Positions 21,150 to 29,692 are shown, counted from the stretch's first letter. The stretch: DNA of 64,000 bases from Hydrogenophaga sp. 2FB (GCF_005503365.1 NZ_SCML01000031.1:1-64000), one strand, 5' to 3'. Translations and numbers: made by a program. Notes: generated by a model not told the origin, from the letters alone.

Positions 21150-21602
21150 TCAGGCCTTGACGGCGGCGGGCGTGGAGCGGAATGCCACGCCGAACCGGTT
21201 GAAGGCGTTCATCAGGCCGATCGCATAGGTGAGGTCGGCCAGCTCCTTGTCGCTGAATTCGGCTGCGGCGGCCGCGTAGTCGGCATCGGGAATGCCGGTG
21301 GAGGCCACGCGGGTCACGGATTCCGCCCAGGCCAGTGCGGCGCGCTCGCGTGGGCTGAACAAGCCGCCCGCGTCGTGCCACACCGCCACCAGGGCAAGCT
21401 TGTCCGCCGACAGGCCGGACTTGAGCAGATCGCGGCTGTGCATGTCGAGGCAGAAGGCACACCCATTGATCTGCGACACCCGCAGGTAGACCAGATCGAC
21501 CAGGCCTTTGGCCAGGCCACTTTTCTGAACACTGACATACACGCCGCCAAAGGCTTTGAAGCCCTCGGGAGAGGCCTGTGCGTAGTCGATGCGATTGCTC
21601 AT
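21150..21602 (-). CDS. AhpD-like carboxymuconolactone-decarboxylase-family protein
   Basis: A 150-residue all-helical protein with the peroxidase-type redox motif CAFCLDMHSRDL (Cys48, Cys51, His55), as in AhpD-like alkylhydroperoxidases. The sequence begins MSNRIDYAQASPEGFKAFGG, typical of the single-domain group found beside stress or azoreductase regulators. Its promoter faces the MocR gene's 3' end and contains GGTCCATGA, also seen upstream of the azoreductase gene. Likely role: peroxide or reactive-intermediate defence; the natural reductant is unknown. Confidence 0.88.
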   Translation of the reverse strand: MSNRIDYAQASPEGFKAFGGVYVSVQKSGLAKGLVDLVYLRVSQINGCAFCLDMHSRDLLKSGLSADKLALVAVWHDAGGLFSPRERAALAWAESVTRVASTGIPDADYAAAAAEFSDKELADLTYAIGLMNAFNRFGVAFRSTPAAVKA

Positions 21603-21690
21603 GATGGATCCTTGAAGTGCTGTTGTGGAAGGACGCCATCGTGCCGAATCATGGCCCTGTCAGAAAGAACCAAGATGGGTGTTTTTGACT

Positions 21691-21699
21691 GGTCCATGA
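21691..21699. promoter_or_regulatory. GGTCCATGA motif upstream of ahpD-like gene
   Basis: The nonamer GGTCCATGA, about 90 bp before the AhpD-like start, recurs exactly at 23181-23189 in front of the azoreductase gene. It is a candidate binding site for the MocR regulator encoded between them. Confidence 0.4.
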
Positions 21700-21721
21700 T
21701 GCATCTCTCGCGGGCACGTTC

Positions 21722-23143
21722 CTACAGCAGGGTCAGGATCCGCCTGCCGAGTTTTTCGGCGCCCGCCCGGGCATCGATGTTCGTGAAACCGAGCAGCAGG
21801 GCCGAGTCCACCGCCGAGTCCATCGCCCAGTCCGACAGCGCCTCCGCATACAGGCCGGCGTCTCTCAGGCGTGCCACCAGCCGGCGATCGGAGCGGCGTG
21901 CCTTCAAGCGCAGAACCAGGTGCATGCCGCCCGGCGGTGCGTCGATCGTCATGTGCCGCCCCAGCACGCTTGAGAGGCCCGCCGTCGCCGCCGCCCGGCG
22001 TTCGCCATAGAGCTTGCGCATGCGCTGGACATGGCGCGCGAAGTGCCCCTCCTGGATGAACGCGGTGACGATCGCCTGCGTGAGCGCCGGACTGCCGCTG
22101 GCAAAGACCTCGCTGACTTGCTCGAAGCGCTCCACCAGCGAAGGCGGCACGACCAGGTAGGCCAGCCGGATGCCCGGAAACAGCACCTTGCTGAACGTGC
22201 CGGCGTAGAGCACGCGGCCCTCACGGTCCAGGCTCTTGAGCGCGGGCAGCGGGCGGCTGACATAGCGGTACTCGCCGTCGTAGTCGTCCTCGACGATCCA
22301 GGCCTGGGCCTGCGCGGCCCAGTCCAGCAAAGCCTGGCGGCGGGGCAGCGACAAGGACACGCACAGCGGACTCTGGTGCGCCGGCGTCACCACGGCCGCG
22401 CGCGCGCGTGGCGCCACTTTCATGCCATGGGCCACCACCATGCCCTCGCCATCCACCGGCACCGGCACGGCGGTGATGCGCCGGCCCGCCAGCAGCTCCC
22501 GGGTGGGTGGGTAGCCCGGGTCTTCCAGCCAGACGCGATCGCCTTCCTTCAGCAAGGCATGGGCGATCAGTTCCATGCTCTGGCGGTAGCCCGAGGTCAC
22601 GAACACCTGCGATGGCGCGCAGGCGATGCCGCGCGAGACCTGCAGATAGGCGGCGATCTCGGCGCGCAATGCGGGCAGGCCCTGCACGGGCGGGTGTGCC
22701 ATGTCGGCGGCCTGGGTGGATCGAACACAGCGCGCGCCCAGGCGCGCCCAGATCTTGCGGGGAAATGCGTCCAGCGCCGGCAGGCCCATCTGGAACGGCA
22801 GGATCGAATCGGGTCTGAAACCCGCCGCGGCGATGCCGCTGCGGGCCGCGGGTGCTGGCAAGGCCACGGGCATCCGCGGCTTGAGGCCCGGCGTCACGAT
22901 GGTGCCGGCCTGACCGCGCGCCTGGATGTAGCCCTCGGCGCTCAACAAGGCATACGCCGCCTCGACGGTGCCCCGGGCCAGGCCCAGTTCGGTCATCAGC
23001 GCGCGCGCCGACGGGATCCGGTCGCCCGGTTTCAGCACGCCACGGTTGATGGCGCCCCGAAACCGTTCGTGGATCTGGCGGTACAAGGGTTCGTTGGACG
23101 ACGGGTCCAGTGGCGACAGGGGGCTGGGTGGTCTGTTTTTCAT
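21722..23143 (-). CDS. MocR/PdxR-type GntR regulator with aminotransferase domain
   Basis: A 473-residue chimeric regulator: an N-terminal winged helix (LYRQIHERFRGAINRGVLKP, then RIPSARALMTELGLARGTVEAAY) joined to a fold-type I PLP domain. The PLP pocket is recognisable: VTSGYRQSMELI, DDYDGEYRY at 286-294, and the Schiff-base Lys319 in YAGTFSKVLFPGIRLAY. MocR proteins sense PLP or amino-acid adducts, and many regulate the divergent gene. The divergent gene here is the azoreductase, with TCCATGAA repeats in the 66-bp gap. Not clearly PdxR itself, since no pdxST genes are near. Confidence 0.9.
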   Translation of the reverse strand: MKNRPPSPLSPLDPSSNEPLYRQIHERFRGAINRGVLKPGDRIPSARALMTELGLARGTVEAAYALLSAEGYIQARGQAGTIVTPGLKPRMPVALPAPAARSGIAAAGFRPDSILPFQMGLPALDAFPRKIWARLGARCVRSTQAADMAHPPVQGLPALRAEIAAYLQVSRGIACAPSQVFVTSGYRQSMELIAHALLKEGDRVWLEDPGYPPTRELLAGRRITAVPVPVDGEGMVVAHGMKVAPRARAAVVTPAHQSPLCVSLSLPRRQALLDWAAQAQAWIVEDDYDGEYRYVSRPLPALKSLDREGRVLYAGTFSKVLFPGIRLAYLVVPPSLVERFEQVSEVFASGSPALTQAIVTAFIQEGHFARHVQRMRKLYGERRAAATAGLSSVLGRHMTIDAPPGGMHLVLRLKARRSDRRLVARLRDAGLYAEALSDWAMDSAVDSALLLGFTNIDARAGAEKLGRRILTLL

Positions 23144-23162
23144 GGCCTATTCATCTTATCGA

Positions 23163-23214
23163 TTCATGGATCTTTCGGATGGTCCATGAAAGACCAAGAA
23201 TGCCGCTCCATGAA
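23163..23214. promoter_or_regulatory. TTCATGGA/TCCATGAA repeats between mocR and azoreductase
   Basis: TTCATGGA at 23163-23170 and TCCATGAA at 23183-23190 form a perfect 8-bp inverted repeat with a 12-bp spacer. A third copy, TCCATGAA at 23207-23214, overlaps the azoreductase start codon. Inverted plus direct copies are the usual MocR-type operator layout. Confidence 0.55.
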
Positions 23215-23845
23215 CATCCTCCACATCAGCTGCAGCCCGCGCGGTCCAGCCTCCGAAAGCCGCCGGCTCGCCCGGCAGATCATTGAGCACCTGCGGCGCG
23301 CCGACCCCACGGCGGTGCTGGTCGAGCGGGTGCTGGACCCCACCGTGGTGCCGCACGTCGATGGCGACTACGCCACGGCGCTGGGTACCTCGCAGGCCAC
23401 AGCCGACGAGGCCCGTGGTACCGGCAGCATGGCCACGTCGGAGGTGCTGATCCGGGAGCTGGAGCGCGCCGACGTGTTGGTCATCGGCACGCCCATGCAC
23501 AACTTCACCGTGCCTTCCGCGTTGAAGGCGTGGATCGACCACATCGTTCGCGTGCGCCGCACGTTCGACATGGGCAGAGAAGGCAAGGTCGGCGCACTGC
23601 GCGACCGCCCCGTGTTCGTCGCGGTGTCCTCGGGCGGCGCTTATGCCGGGGACCGCGCGCGCCAGCCCGATTTCCTGACGCCGTACCTCCAGGCGGTTCT
23701 GGCCGTCATCGGTCTGCGCGATGTGAGGTTCTTCTCCGTGGAAGGCACCGGCGCTGGCGCGGATGCCCTGGTGCGTGCCCGGTCGCGGTCCGAGCAGGCG
23801 CTTCAGGCGCACTTCGCGGCGGCGCACCCGCGCGCGCTGGCCTGA
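23210..23845 (+). CDS. FMN-dependent NADH-azoreductase family flavoprotein
   Basis: Flavodoxin-fold quinone/azo reductase of 211 residues. The FMN phosphate loop is CSPRGPASESRRLA near the N-terminus, the second FMN contact is TPMHNFTVPSALKAWIDHI around residues 96-114, and the third is VSSGGAYAG. ATG at 23210 (MNILHIS) is chosen as in AzoR proteins; an ATG at 23186 would add eight residues. It reduces quinones, azo dyes or nitro compounds with NAD(P)H. Divergent from mocR; its stop is 4 bp from the convergent LysR stop. Confidence 0.87.
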   Translation: MNILHISCSPRGPASESRRLARQIIEHLRRADPTAVLVERVLDPTVVPHVDGDYATALGTSQATADEARGTGSMATSEVLIRELERADVLVIGTPMHNFTVPSALKAWIDHIVRVRRTFDMGREGKVGALRDRPVFVAVSSGGAYAGDRARQPDFLTPYLQAVLAVIGLRDVRFFSVEGTGAGADALVRARSRSEQALQAHFAAAHPRALA

Positions 23846-23849
23846 GCGG

Positions 23850-24818
23850 CTACGCCACCTTGTCCGCCGCGCGCGCCACGCAGTCCTGCAGCCACACGTG
23901 CGCGGGGTCGTGGTCGTTGCGGCTGTGCCAGACCGCGCGGAAGGTCGACAGCGCGGAGGGGTAGGGCGGCGGGCGCATCAGCAACTCGCCGGCGGCGGCC
24001 AGGTCCCGGGCCAGCGACGACGGCATGATGGACAGCATGTCGCTGCCGCGCAGCAAAGCCGGAATCGCCAGCGAATGCGGCACGGTGGCGCGGTAGCGGG
24101 GCGCCGCGCCCACGGCGGACAGGGCTTCTTCGAGCGCCTGGCGGTCGAACATCTCGGCCTGCCGCGCCAGACCTCGCTCCAGGATGAAGCCGCCCACCGC
24201 ACCTTCTTCCTGCCCGCCCACCGACACCGTCACCAGGGGGTAGCGCGCGAGGTCTTGCAAGGCCAGCTTGCGGCGCGCGGCGGGGTGACCCTTGCGCATC
24301 ACGATCAGCTCACCCTGCGTCATCAGCGTGCGCGAACTCAACCGCGAGGGCACCTGCGCGAAGATGCCCACCGCGAGATCGATGCGGCCCACGTCGATCT
24401 GCTCCGCCAGGTCGAGGCGCGTGGACGGGCGGATCACGAGATCGATGCCCGGCGCCTCCACCATCATCAGGCGGCTCAGCTCCGCCACCATCACCGCGGT
24501 CAGGTGGTCGTTGGCGGCGATCACGAAGCGGCGCGCCGACCTGCCCGGGTCAAACGGCTCCACCCCCAGCGTCGCCTCGATGCGGCGCAACGCGTCGCGC
24601 AGTTCATCGGCCATGGCAACGGCGCGGGCCGTCGGCACCATGCCCTTGGCGGTGCGCACGAACAGCTCGTCACCGACCACCTCGCGCAGGCGCGTGAGCG
24701 CATGGCTTACCGCCGACTGGCTCAGGTTCAGCCGCTTGCCGGCGCGCAGCAGATTGCGGTCTTCGTGCACCGCGTCGAACACCTTGATCAGGTTCAGGTC
24801 GATGCGTCCGATGCTCAT
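23850..24818 (-). CDS. LysR-family regulator (nitroaromatic/Bug module)
   Basis: A 322-residue LysR activator. The winged helix occupies residues 1-65 (DLNLIKVFDAVHEDRNLLRAGKRLNLSQSAVSHAL split over the recognition helix), followed by a substrate-binding domain of NodD/NahR style with RSARRFVIAANDHL and VDVGRIDLAVG-like segments. It is divergent from the Bug-lyase-nitroreductase genes, 122 bp away, and is the natural candidate for their aromatic-acid-responsive activator. Confidence 0.88.
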   Translation of the reverse strand: MSIGRIDLNLIKVFDAVHEDRNLLRAGKRLNLSQSAVSHALTRLREVVGDELFVRTAKGMVPTARAVAMADELRDALRRIEATLGVEPFDPGRSARRFVIAANDHLTAVMVAELSRLMMVEAPGIDLVIRPSTRLDLAEQIDVGRIDLAVGIFAQVPSRLSSRTLMTQGELIVMRKGHPAARRKLALQDLARYPLVTVSVGGQEEGAVGGFILERGLARQAEMFDRQALEEALSAVGAAPRYRATVPHSLAIPALLRGSDMLSIMPSSLARDLAAAGELLMRPPPYPSALSTFRAVWHSRNDHDPAHVWLQDCVARAADKVA

Positions 24819-24836
24819 GCGGGGCCCTTTTCATAT

Positions 24837-24849
24837 TGCATGGCGTGCA
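24837..24849. promoter_or_regulatory. LysR-type box (T-N11-A)
   Basis: TGCATGGCGTGCA: a T-N11-A motif with TGCA half-sites around a 5-bp centre, in the divergent promoter between lysR and the Bug receptor gene. It sits close to the lysR start, fitting autorepression and activation of the divergent operon. Confidence 0.5.
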
Positions 24850-24940
24850 TTGTGCTCTTGCAAAACCAGCGCTTCCATTCAAGTTGGCGGATGGCGATCA
24901 TCCAACCCATCACCCACCCCGAAACCTGACGGAGCCCCAC

Positions 24941-25930
24941 ATGAACACCCTCTCACGTCGACACTTTGGCGCTGGCGGCCTAGCGACACTGGCCGCCGCG
25001 GCCTGGCCCATGGCCACCTGGGCGCAGGCCTCCGGATCGCCCCGCCGGCTCATCGTCGGTTACCCCGCGGGCGGCACGCTGGACCAGACCGCGCGCCGCG
25101 TGGCCGAGGCCTGGCGCAAGGCCGGCACGACCTTCATCGTGGACAACCGATCGGGCGCCGCGGGCCGCCTCGCCAATTCACAGCTCAAGCGCGAGCGCGG
25201 CGACGGCAACACGCTGCTGTGCACGCACACCTCGGCGCTGAGCATCTACCCGCACGTCTACACCAAGCTCATGTACGACGCCGTGGCGGATTTCGTGCCC
25301 ATCACACCCGTGGTGTCGGCGACCTGTGCGCTGGCCATCAGCAACGCCGTGCCCCCGTCCGTCAAGACGCTGGCCGACTATGCGAAGTGGGTGCAGCAAT
25401 CACCCGACCGCGCCATGTACGCCTCGCCAGCGGCCGGCTCCATGGCGCACTTTCTGGGCTTCCAGTTCTCCGAGGCGGCCCACCTCAAGCTGCAGCACGT
25501 CGGATACCGCGGGTCCGCGCCCGCCATGAACGACATGCTGGGTGGCCAGATCCCCGCCTACATGGGCTTCGTCGCCGACTTCCTGCCCTACATGCAGAGC
25601 GGCAAGCTGCGCATCCTGGCCGTGAGCGGCGAGAAGCGTTCGCGCTTCATGCCCGGCGTGCCGACCTTTCCCGAGCAAGGCCACGGCGCGATCACCGGCA
25701 TCGAGAGCTACGGCATCTTCGCGCCGCCCGGCACGCCCGAGGCCATGGTGAAGACGCTGCACGACGAGGTGCTGGCGTCCACCCGCGACCAGACGCTGGT
25801 GGCCGGGTTCGAGGAGGTCGGCCTGGAGCTGTTCACGCTCACGCCGAAGGCCTACGAGCGCTACATCCAGACGGAACGCGACAAATGGGGCCCGGTGGTG
25901 CGGGCCTCGGGCTTCAAATCGGAGGAATGA
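24941..25930 (+). CDS. Bug/TctC-family periplasmic solute receptor
   Basis: Periplasmic receptor of the tripartite tricarboxylate or orphan Bug family, 329 residues. The N-terminus carries SRRHFGAGG, a Tat-like twin-arginine stretch, and a cleavage site near TWAQA. Core segments fit the family: RRLIVGYPAGGTLDQTARRVAE, FIVDNRSGAAGRLANS and VPTFPEQGHGAITGIESYG. No TctA or TctB genes are adjacent, as is usual for Bug orphans in this group. It is the first gene of a three-gene operon with the lyase-like and nitroreductase genes, so an aromatic acid ligand is plausible but inferred. Confidence 0.9.
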   Translation: MNTLSRRHFGAGGLATLAAAAWPMATWAQASGSPRRLIVGYPAGGTLDQTARRVAEAWRKAGTTFIVDNRSGAAGRLANSQLKRERGDGNTLLCTHTSALSIYPHVYTKLMYDAVADFVPITPVVSATCALAISNAVPPSVKTLADYAKWVQQSPDRAMYASPAAGSMAHFLGFQFSEAAHLKLQHVGYRGSAPAMNDMLGGQIPAYMGFVADFLPYMQSGKLRILAVSGEKRSRFMPGVPTFPEQGHGAITGIESYGIFAPPGTPEAMVKTLHDEVLASTRDQTLVAGFEEVGLELFTLTPKAYERYIQTERDKWGPVVRASGFKSEE

Positions 25931-25932
25931 CC

Positions 25933-26499
25933 ATGCCGCACGACAGCCATGACGACCGCGAAGAACTGATCCGGCGCAGCATCGCCTTTCTGGGCGAGGT
26001 GAAGGACATGACCGCGGGAACGGAGGTGGAGCGTTGGCTGAACACCGTCCACGGCCCCGGCAGCGAGGTGTATGACAACCTCGCGCGCCTGGTGGAGGCC
26101 GGTGTGCGCGATGGCTGGGCCGCCAACGTCGAGATCAGCGGCCCCCACTACCGCCGCAGCCGCATCCTGGAGCCCTCGGAGCGCACGCACTGGTTCAGCA
26201 TCACCGCCGTGTACATGGACAGCACCGGGAACACACAGGGCAACCCGGGCCACACCTTTCGTGGCCAGTACCACGCCCACCCCTACGGAGAACTGAACAT
26301 GGTGATTCCCCTCAACCCCGGCGCCGCGCTGGCCGGCCCGAACGGCTGGTGCGAAGCGGGCTGGACGGCACCCGGCCCCGGCAGCCACCACTACCCCGAG
26401 GCCCGGGGCGGCGCGGTGATCGCGCTCTTCTATCTGCCGGCCGGACGCATCGCCTACCACCCGCCACCGACGGAAACGCGCGCGGAGGCGGCCACATGA
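25933..26499 (+). CDS. DUF4863 protein, 4-hydroxylaminobenzoate lyase (PnbB)-like
   Basis: A 188-residue protein of the family that includes PnbB, which turns 4-hydroxylaminobenzoate into protocatechuate with ammonia release. Characteristic C-terminal half: GQYHAHPYGELNMVIPLN, then AGPNGWCEAGWTAPGPGSHH and GGAVIALFYLPAGRIAYH, a cupin-like pattern with several histidines. GGAGG at 25921-25925 gives a 7-bp spacing to ATG 25933; an ATG at 25927 overlaps the Bug stop but is too close to that site. The nitroreductase gene overlaps its stop (ATGA), matching the enzyme pair of p-nitrobenzoate breakdown. The exact ring substrate is not proven. Confidence 0.78.
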   Translation: MPHDSHDDREELIRRSIAFLGEVKDMTAGTEVERWLNTVHGPGSEVYDNLARLVEAGVRDGWAANVEISGPHYRRSRILEPSERTHWFSITAVYMDSTGNTQGNPGHTFRGQYHAHPYGELNMVIPLNPGAALAGPNGWCEAGWTAPGPGSHHYPEARGGAVIALFYLPAGRIAYHPPPTETRAEAAT

Positions 26500-27197
26500 C
26501 GGGCACACGCACAGAAGACACCACGCGCGTGGTCGACGGGGTGCTGCGCGCGCGCCGCAGCCTGCGCGCCTTCCGTCCCGACCCGGTGCCACGCGCTCTG
26601 CTGGAGGACATCCTGGACGTGGCTTCCAGCGCGCCCAGCAACTCCAACACCCAGCCGTGGCGGGTCCACGTGCTGGCCGGCGCGGCCAAGGATGCGATCG
26701 GCGACGCGCTGGTGGCCGCCTTCCGCGACAACAGCCTGCCACCGTCGCCCCACTTTCCCGAGCCGCTGCCCGAGGAGCATGCCCAGCGTCAGCGGGACTT
26801 TGGCGCGACGTACTACCGGACCCTGGGCATCGACATCGCCGACATGGCGAGCCGGATGCGGCAGACCGAGAAGAACTTCCACTTCTTCGGCGCGCCGGTC
26901 GGTCTGATCTTCACCATCGACCGCCGTCTGGCGCCACACAGCTGGCTGGACCTGGGCCTGCTGGTGCAGAACGTGATGATTGCGGCCACCGCGCGTGGCC
27001 TGGGCACCTGCCCGCAGGTCTCGTTCGCCCGCTTCCATCCGGTCCTCGCGCAGCACCTGGCGATGACCGAGCACGAGGTGACGGTGTGCGGCATGTCCCT
27101 GGGTTACCCGGAGGCGGAGGCGGCCGTCAACCGCATGGCGATGCCCCGCCGCGCGCCGCGCGACTTCGCCAACTTCGAGGGCTTCATGGCGCCCTGA
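26496..27197 (+). CDS. Nitroreductase-family protein (PnbA/NfnB-like)
   Basis: FMN- and NAD(P)H-dependent nitroreductase of 233 residues. Family marks: RARRSLRAFRPDPVP with the FMN-binding RRS, SSAPSNSNTQPWRVHVL, and ARGLGTCPQ in the C-terminal FMN contact, ending NFEGFMAP. ATG overlaps the lyase-like stop as ATGA. In the pnb pathway the nitroreductase makes the hydroxylamino acid that the lyase uses, so the order here is biochemically coherent. It could instead reduce other nitroarenes or quinones. Confidence 0.87.
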   Translation: MTGTRTEDTTRVVDGVLRARRSLRAFRPDPVPRALLEDILDVASSAPSNSNTQPWRVHVLAGAAKDAIGDALVAAFRDNSLPPSPHFPEPLPEEHAQRQRDFGATYYRTLGIDIADMASRMRQTEKNFHFFGAPVGLIFTIDRRLAPHSWLDLGLLVQNVMIAATARGLGTCPQVSFARFHPVLAQHLAMTEHEVTVCGMSLGYPEAEAAVNRMAMPRRAPRDFANFEGFMAP

Positions 27198-27240
27198 CGG
27201 GCCCGCCCGACCGTGCCGCCGGGGCAATTCCAAGAGGAAT

Positions 27241-27263
27241 CAAGGGTTTCCCCTTGGTTTTTT
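27241..27263 (+). terminator. Intrinsic terminator after nitroreductase gene
   Basis: CAAGGG, loop TTTC, CCCTTG, then G and six T residues: a compact intrinsic terminator 43 bp after the nitroreductase stop, separating it from the MarR gene. Confidence 0.8.
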
Positions 27264-27271
27264 CGGCCAGG

Positions 27272-27290
27272 TTTTCCTTTTGCGGGAAAA
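27272..27290. promoter_or_regulatory. Inverted repeat at the marR start
   Basis: TTTTCC, 7-bp spacer, GGAAAA, ending 8 bp before the MarR ATG. Position and symmetry suggest an autoregulatory MarR site. Confidence 0.4.
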
Positions 27291-27298
27291 TACTTGGC

Positions 27299-27832
27299 AT
27301 GCAAACCAATTCGACGGACCCCCTCGGCAGCGATCCTGCTCAAGCCCGCGCCCGTTTTGGTTCCTTGCTGGGCGGTGTTTACCGCCAGTGGCGGCGGCAG
27401 GTCGATCTGAGCTTCAAGGACCTGGGCTTGTCCGACGCCACGCGGCTGCCCTTGCTGGCCTTGCATGTGCACCCCGGCGCGCACATGCGCCAGAAAGACC
27501 TGGCGCAGGCCCTCCACCTCGACACCTCTTCCCTGGTGCGCGTGCTCGCGCAGCTGCGGGATGCGGGGTATGTGGACTGGGAATTCCACGCGGACGACCG
27601 GCGCGCGAAATGCATCGCGCTGACCGACCTGGGACGCGAGGTTGCCTCGCAGATCGTGGCCAAGAGCCTTGAGATCGAACGCTCGATCCTGTCCGACCTC
27701 ACGCCAGAAGAGCTGGCGGTGACGCGGCGCACGCTGGAAAAGATGTCGCGGCGCTTCGAAGCGCTGAGCGACCCGAACCCGGGTGACGGCGGTCCGGCCC
27801 ACCCATCCAAGACACCACCTTCTAGACGGTAA
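27299..27832 (+). CDS. MarR-family transcriptional regulator
   Basis: Winged-helix regulator of 177 residues. Recognisable MarR elements: LLALHVHPGAHMRQKDLAQAL (helices 2-3), LDTSSLVRVLAQLRDAGYVDWE (recognition helix) and the wing HADDRRAKCIALTDLGRE, followed by a C-terminal dimer helix and a Pro/Ser-rich tail. It precedes a Bcr/CflA-type exporter on the same strand by 90 bp, so it probably represses that exporter and itself in response to an aromatic or drug-like ligand. Confidence 0.88.
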   Translation: MQTNSTDPLGSDPAQARARFGSLLGGVYRQWRRQVDLSFKDLGLSDATRLPLLALHVHPGAHMRQKDLAQALHLDTSSLVRVLAQLRDAGYVDWEFHADDRRAKCIALTDLGREVASQIVAKSLEIERSILSDLTPEELAVTRRTLEKMSRRFEALSDPNPGDGGPAHPSKTPPSRR

Positions 27833-27922
27833 CCAGCAGATGAAGTCAAAAGATTCGCCCCATGTGAGGGTGGGTTTCGCCCGGATCCGCCCGCTGTGCA
27901 TGCAACCGGTGCGCGCGGCGTC

Positions 27923-29122
27923 ATGAGTTCACCGGCTTCTCCTTCCGGGCCCACACGAGGCGCGCCGCTGTGGCTGCTGGTGCTGGTGACGCTCAGCGGC
28001 ACCATGGCCATGCACATCTTCGTCCCGGCACTGCCGGTGGCGGGGCAGGCGCTGGGCGCGTCCGCGTCGAGCATGCAGCAGACCATCACGCTCTATGTGC
28101 TGGGGCTGGCGGTCGGGCAGCTCCTTTACGGCCCGATCTCGGACGCCACCGGCCGGCGACCGACCCTGCTGCTGGGGCTCGTGATCTATCTGGCGGCCAG
28201 CGTGGTCGCCTTGTTCGCGACCTCGGTGGACGTGCTGTCGGCGGCCCGCTTGCTGCAGGCGGTGGGTGGCGCCGCCGGCCTTTCCCTGGGGCGCGCCATC
28301 GTTCGCGACACCGCGAGCCCGGCCCGGGTCATGAAAGACCTGGCGTTGCTCAACCTGCTGTCGCTGGTGGGCCCGGGGCTTTCGCCTGTTGTCGGCGCGT
28401 ACCTGGCCGACCATTTCGGCTGGCGTTCGATCTATGTGTTTCTCGTGGTGTTTGGCTGTGCGGCGTTGGTGTTCACCGTGTGGCGCTTGCCGGAAACCAA
28501 CGGGGAGCTGCGGGCCTTGAAAGTCCGCACCGTCTCCAGCGGCTACTTGCAACTGTTCTTCAACCGCCGTTTCGCGGGTTTCACGCTGGGCGGTGCCTGT
28601 TGCACCACCGTGCTGTTCCCCTACCTCGCCACCGTGGCCTACATCGTGCATGAGCAGATGGGTCTGCCCATTCGCACCATCGGCTGGTTCGCGGCCATCA
28701 CCATCGCGGGCGCCGGTCTGGGCACCTTGTTGACCCGGCGCTTCTCGGGCTCCAGGCCGGCGGAGCTCTTTCTCATGATCGGTGTGGGCTTGCAGATCGC
28801 CATGGCGGTGCTGTTTCTGGTGGTGTACGGCCTGGGCTGGTTGTCCCCGGCATGGTTGGTGGGCATCACCGTCACCATGACCATGGGCTCGGGCATCGCC
28901 AGCCCCGCCGCCCTGTCACGCTCCCTGGCCGTGGTGCCATCGCTGGCGGGTTCGGCGGCCGGCGTCTATGGATTCACCCAGATGACGGTGGGTGCGCTCG
29001 GCAGCTTCGTGGTCGGCTACGGAAGCGACCCGGTGGTCGCCTGCGCGCTCACGCAATTCGCGCTCGCCACGATCGCGTTGGGCTGCTTCAAATGGGCGCA
29101 GCCCCGCGCCAGCGTTCCTTGA
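27923..29122 (+). CDS. MFS drug exporter, Bcr/CflA subfamily
   Basis: Twelve-helix major facilitator protein, 399 residues. The DHA1 Bcr/CflA marks are MAMHIFVPALPVAGQALGAS in TM1, the loop GPISDATGRRPTLLLGL between TM2 and TM3, and QAVGGAAGLSLGRAIVRD in TM4. An in-frame GTG at 27896 would add nine residues; neither start has a strong ribosome site. Likely exports a hydrophobic antibiotic or aromatic metabolite under the preceding MarR protein. Confidence 0.9.
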   Translation: MSSPASPSGPTRGAPLWLLVLVTLSGTMAMHIFVPALPVAGQALGASASSMQQTITLYVLGLAVGQLLYGPISDATGRRPTLLLGLVIYLAASVVALFATSVDVLSAARLLQAVGGAAGLSLGRAIVRDTASPARVMKDLALLNLLSLVGPGLSPVVGAYLADHFGWRSIYVFLVVFGCAALVFTVWRLPETNGELRALKVRTVSSGYLQLFFNRRFAGFTLGGACCTTVLFPYLATVAYIVHEQMGLPIRTIGWFAAITIAGAGLGTLLTRRFSGSRPAELFLMIGVGLQIAMAVLFLVVYGLGWLSPAWLVGITVTMTMGSGIASPAALSRSLAVVPSLAGSAAGVYGFTQMTVGALGSFVVGYGSDPVVACALTQFALATIALGCFKWAQPRASVP

Positions 29123-29176
29123 AGTGACCCGGGCGCCTGCGTACACTCCCACACCCTGCCACAAACACTGCCCCAC

Positions 29177-29608
29177 GTGACCGATTGGAAAACCCAGCAA
29201 ATGATCAAGGCCTCCGGCTGGCCGCTGGCGCCGGAGCTGCTGGCGCCGGACGCCGACTTCAACGCCCGGCTCGAAGGCGGTCTGGTGCCCTTGCACTGGG
29301 CCTGCGCCGAAGGCAAGGCCGGGGTGGTGAAGTACATGATCGAGCACGGTGCCAACGTGCTGGACGTGGCCGACGATTTCGGCCGCACACCCTTGTCGAT
29401 GGCGATGCGCTCCGGCAGCTTTCAAACCGTGATGCTCGTGATCGACCGCCTCAAGGCCATCGGTGCGCCGCCCGCCGATGAGGCGCTGAAGAAGCACCTC
29501 ACGAAACTGTTCAGCCACAGCCATGCCGATGCGAAAAACCGTTTGCTGCAGACGCTGAAGGACTGGGACCGCATCGCGAGGAAGGCGCCGCCGCCCCCGC
29601 CGAACTGA
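29177..29608 (+). CDS. Small ankyrin-repeat protein
   Basis: A 143-residue cytoplasmic protein with about two ankyrin repeats: GGLVPLHWACAEGKAGVVKYMIEHGANVLDV and DDFGRTPLSMAMRSGSFQTVMLVIDRL. The C-terminus is helical and ends with a polyproline stretch. The start is GTG at 29177. Ankyrin repeats mediate protein contacts; the partner is unknown. It is followed after 84 bp by an Hsp70-like gene on the same strand. Confidence 0.82.
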   Translation: MTDWKTQQMIKASGWPLAPELLAPDADFNARLEGGLVPLHWACAEGKAGVVKYMIEHGANVLDVADDFGRTPLSMAMRSGSFQTVMLVIDRLKAIGAPPADEALKKHLTKLFSHSHADAKNRLLQTLKDWDRIARKAPPPPPN

Positions 29609-29692
29609 CGGCGGCCAACGCTGGCAGAATCCCCGGTCCTCGACGGCGCCGCCTGCCGGCACCGTTGCGCTTCTCCCTCACGCCCACCCACC

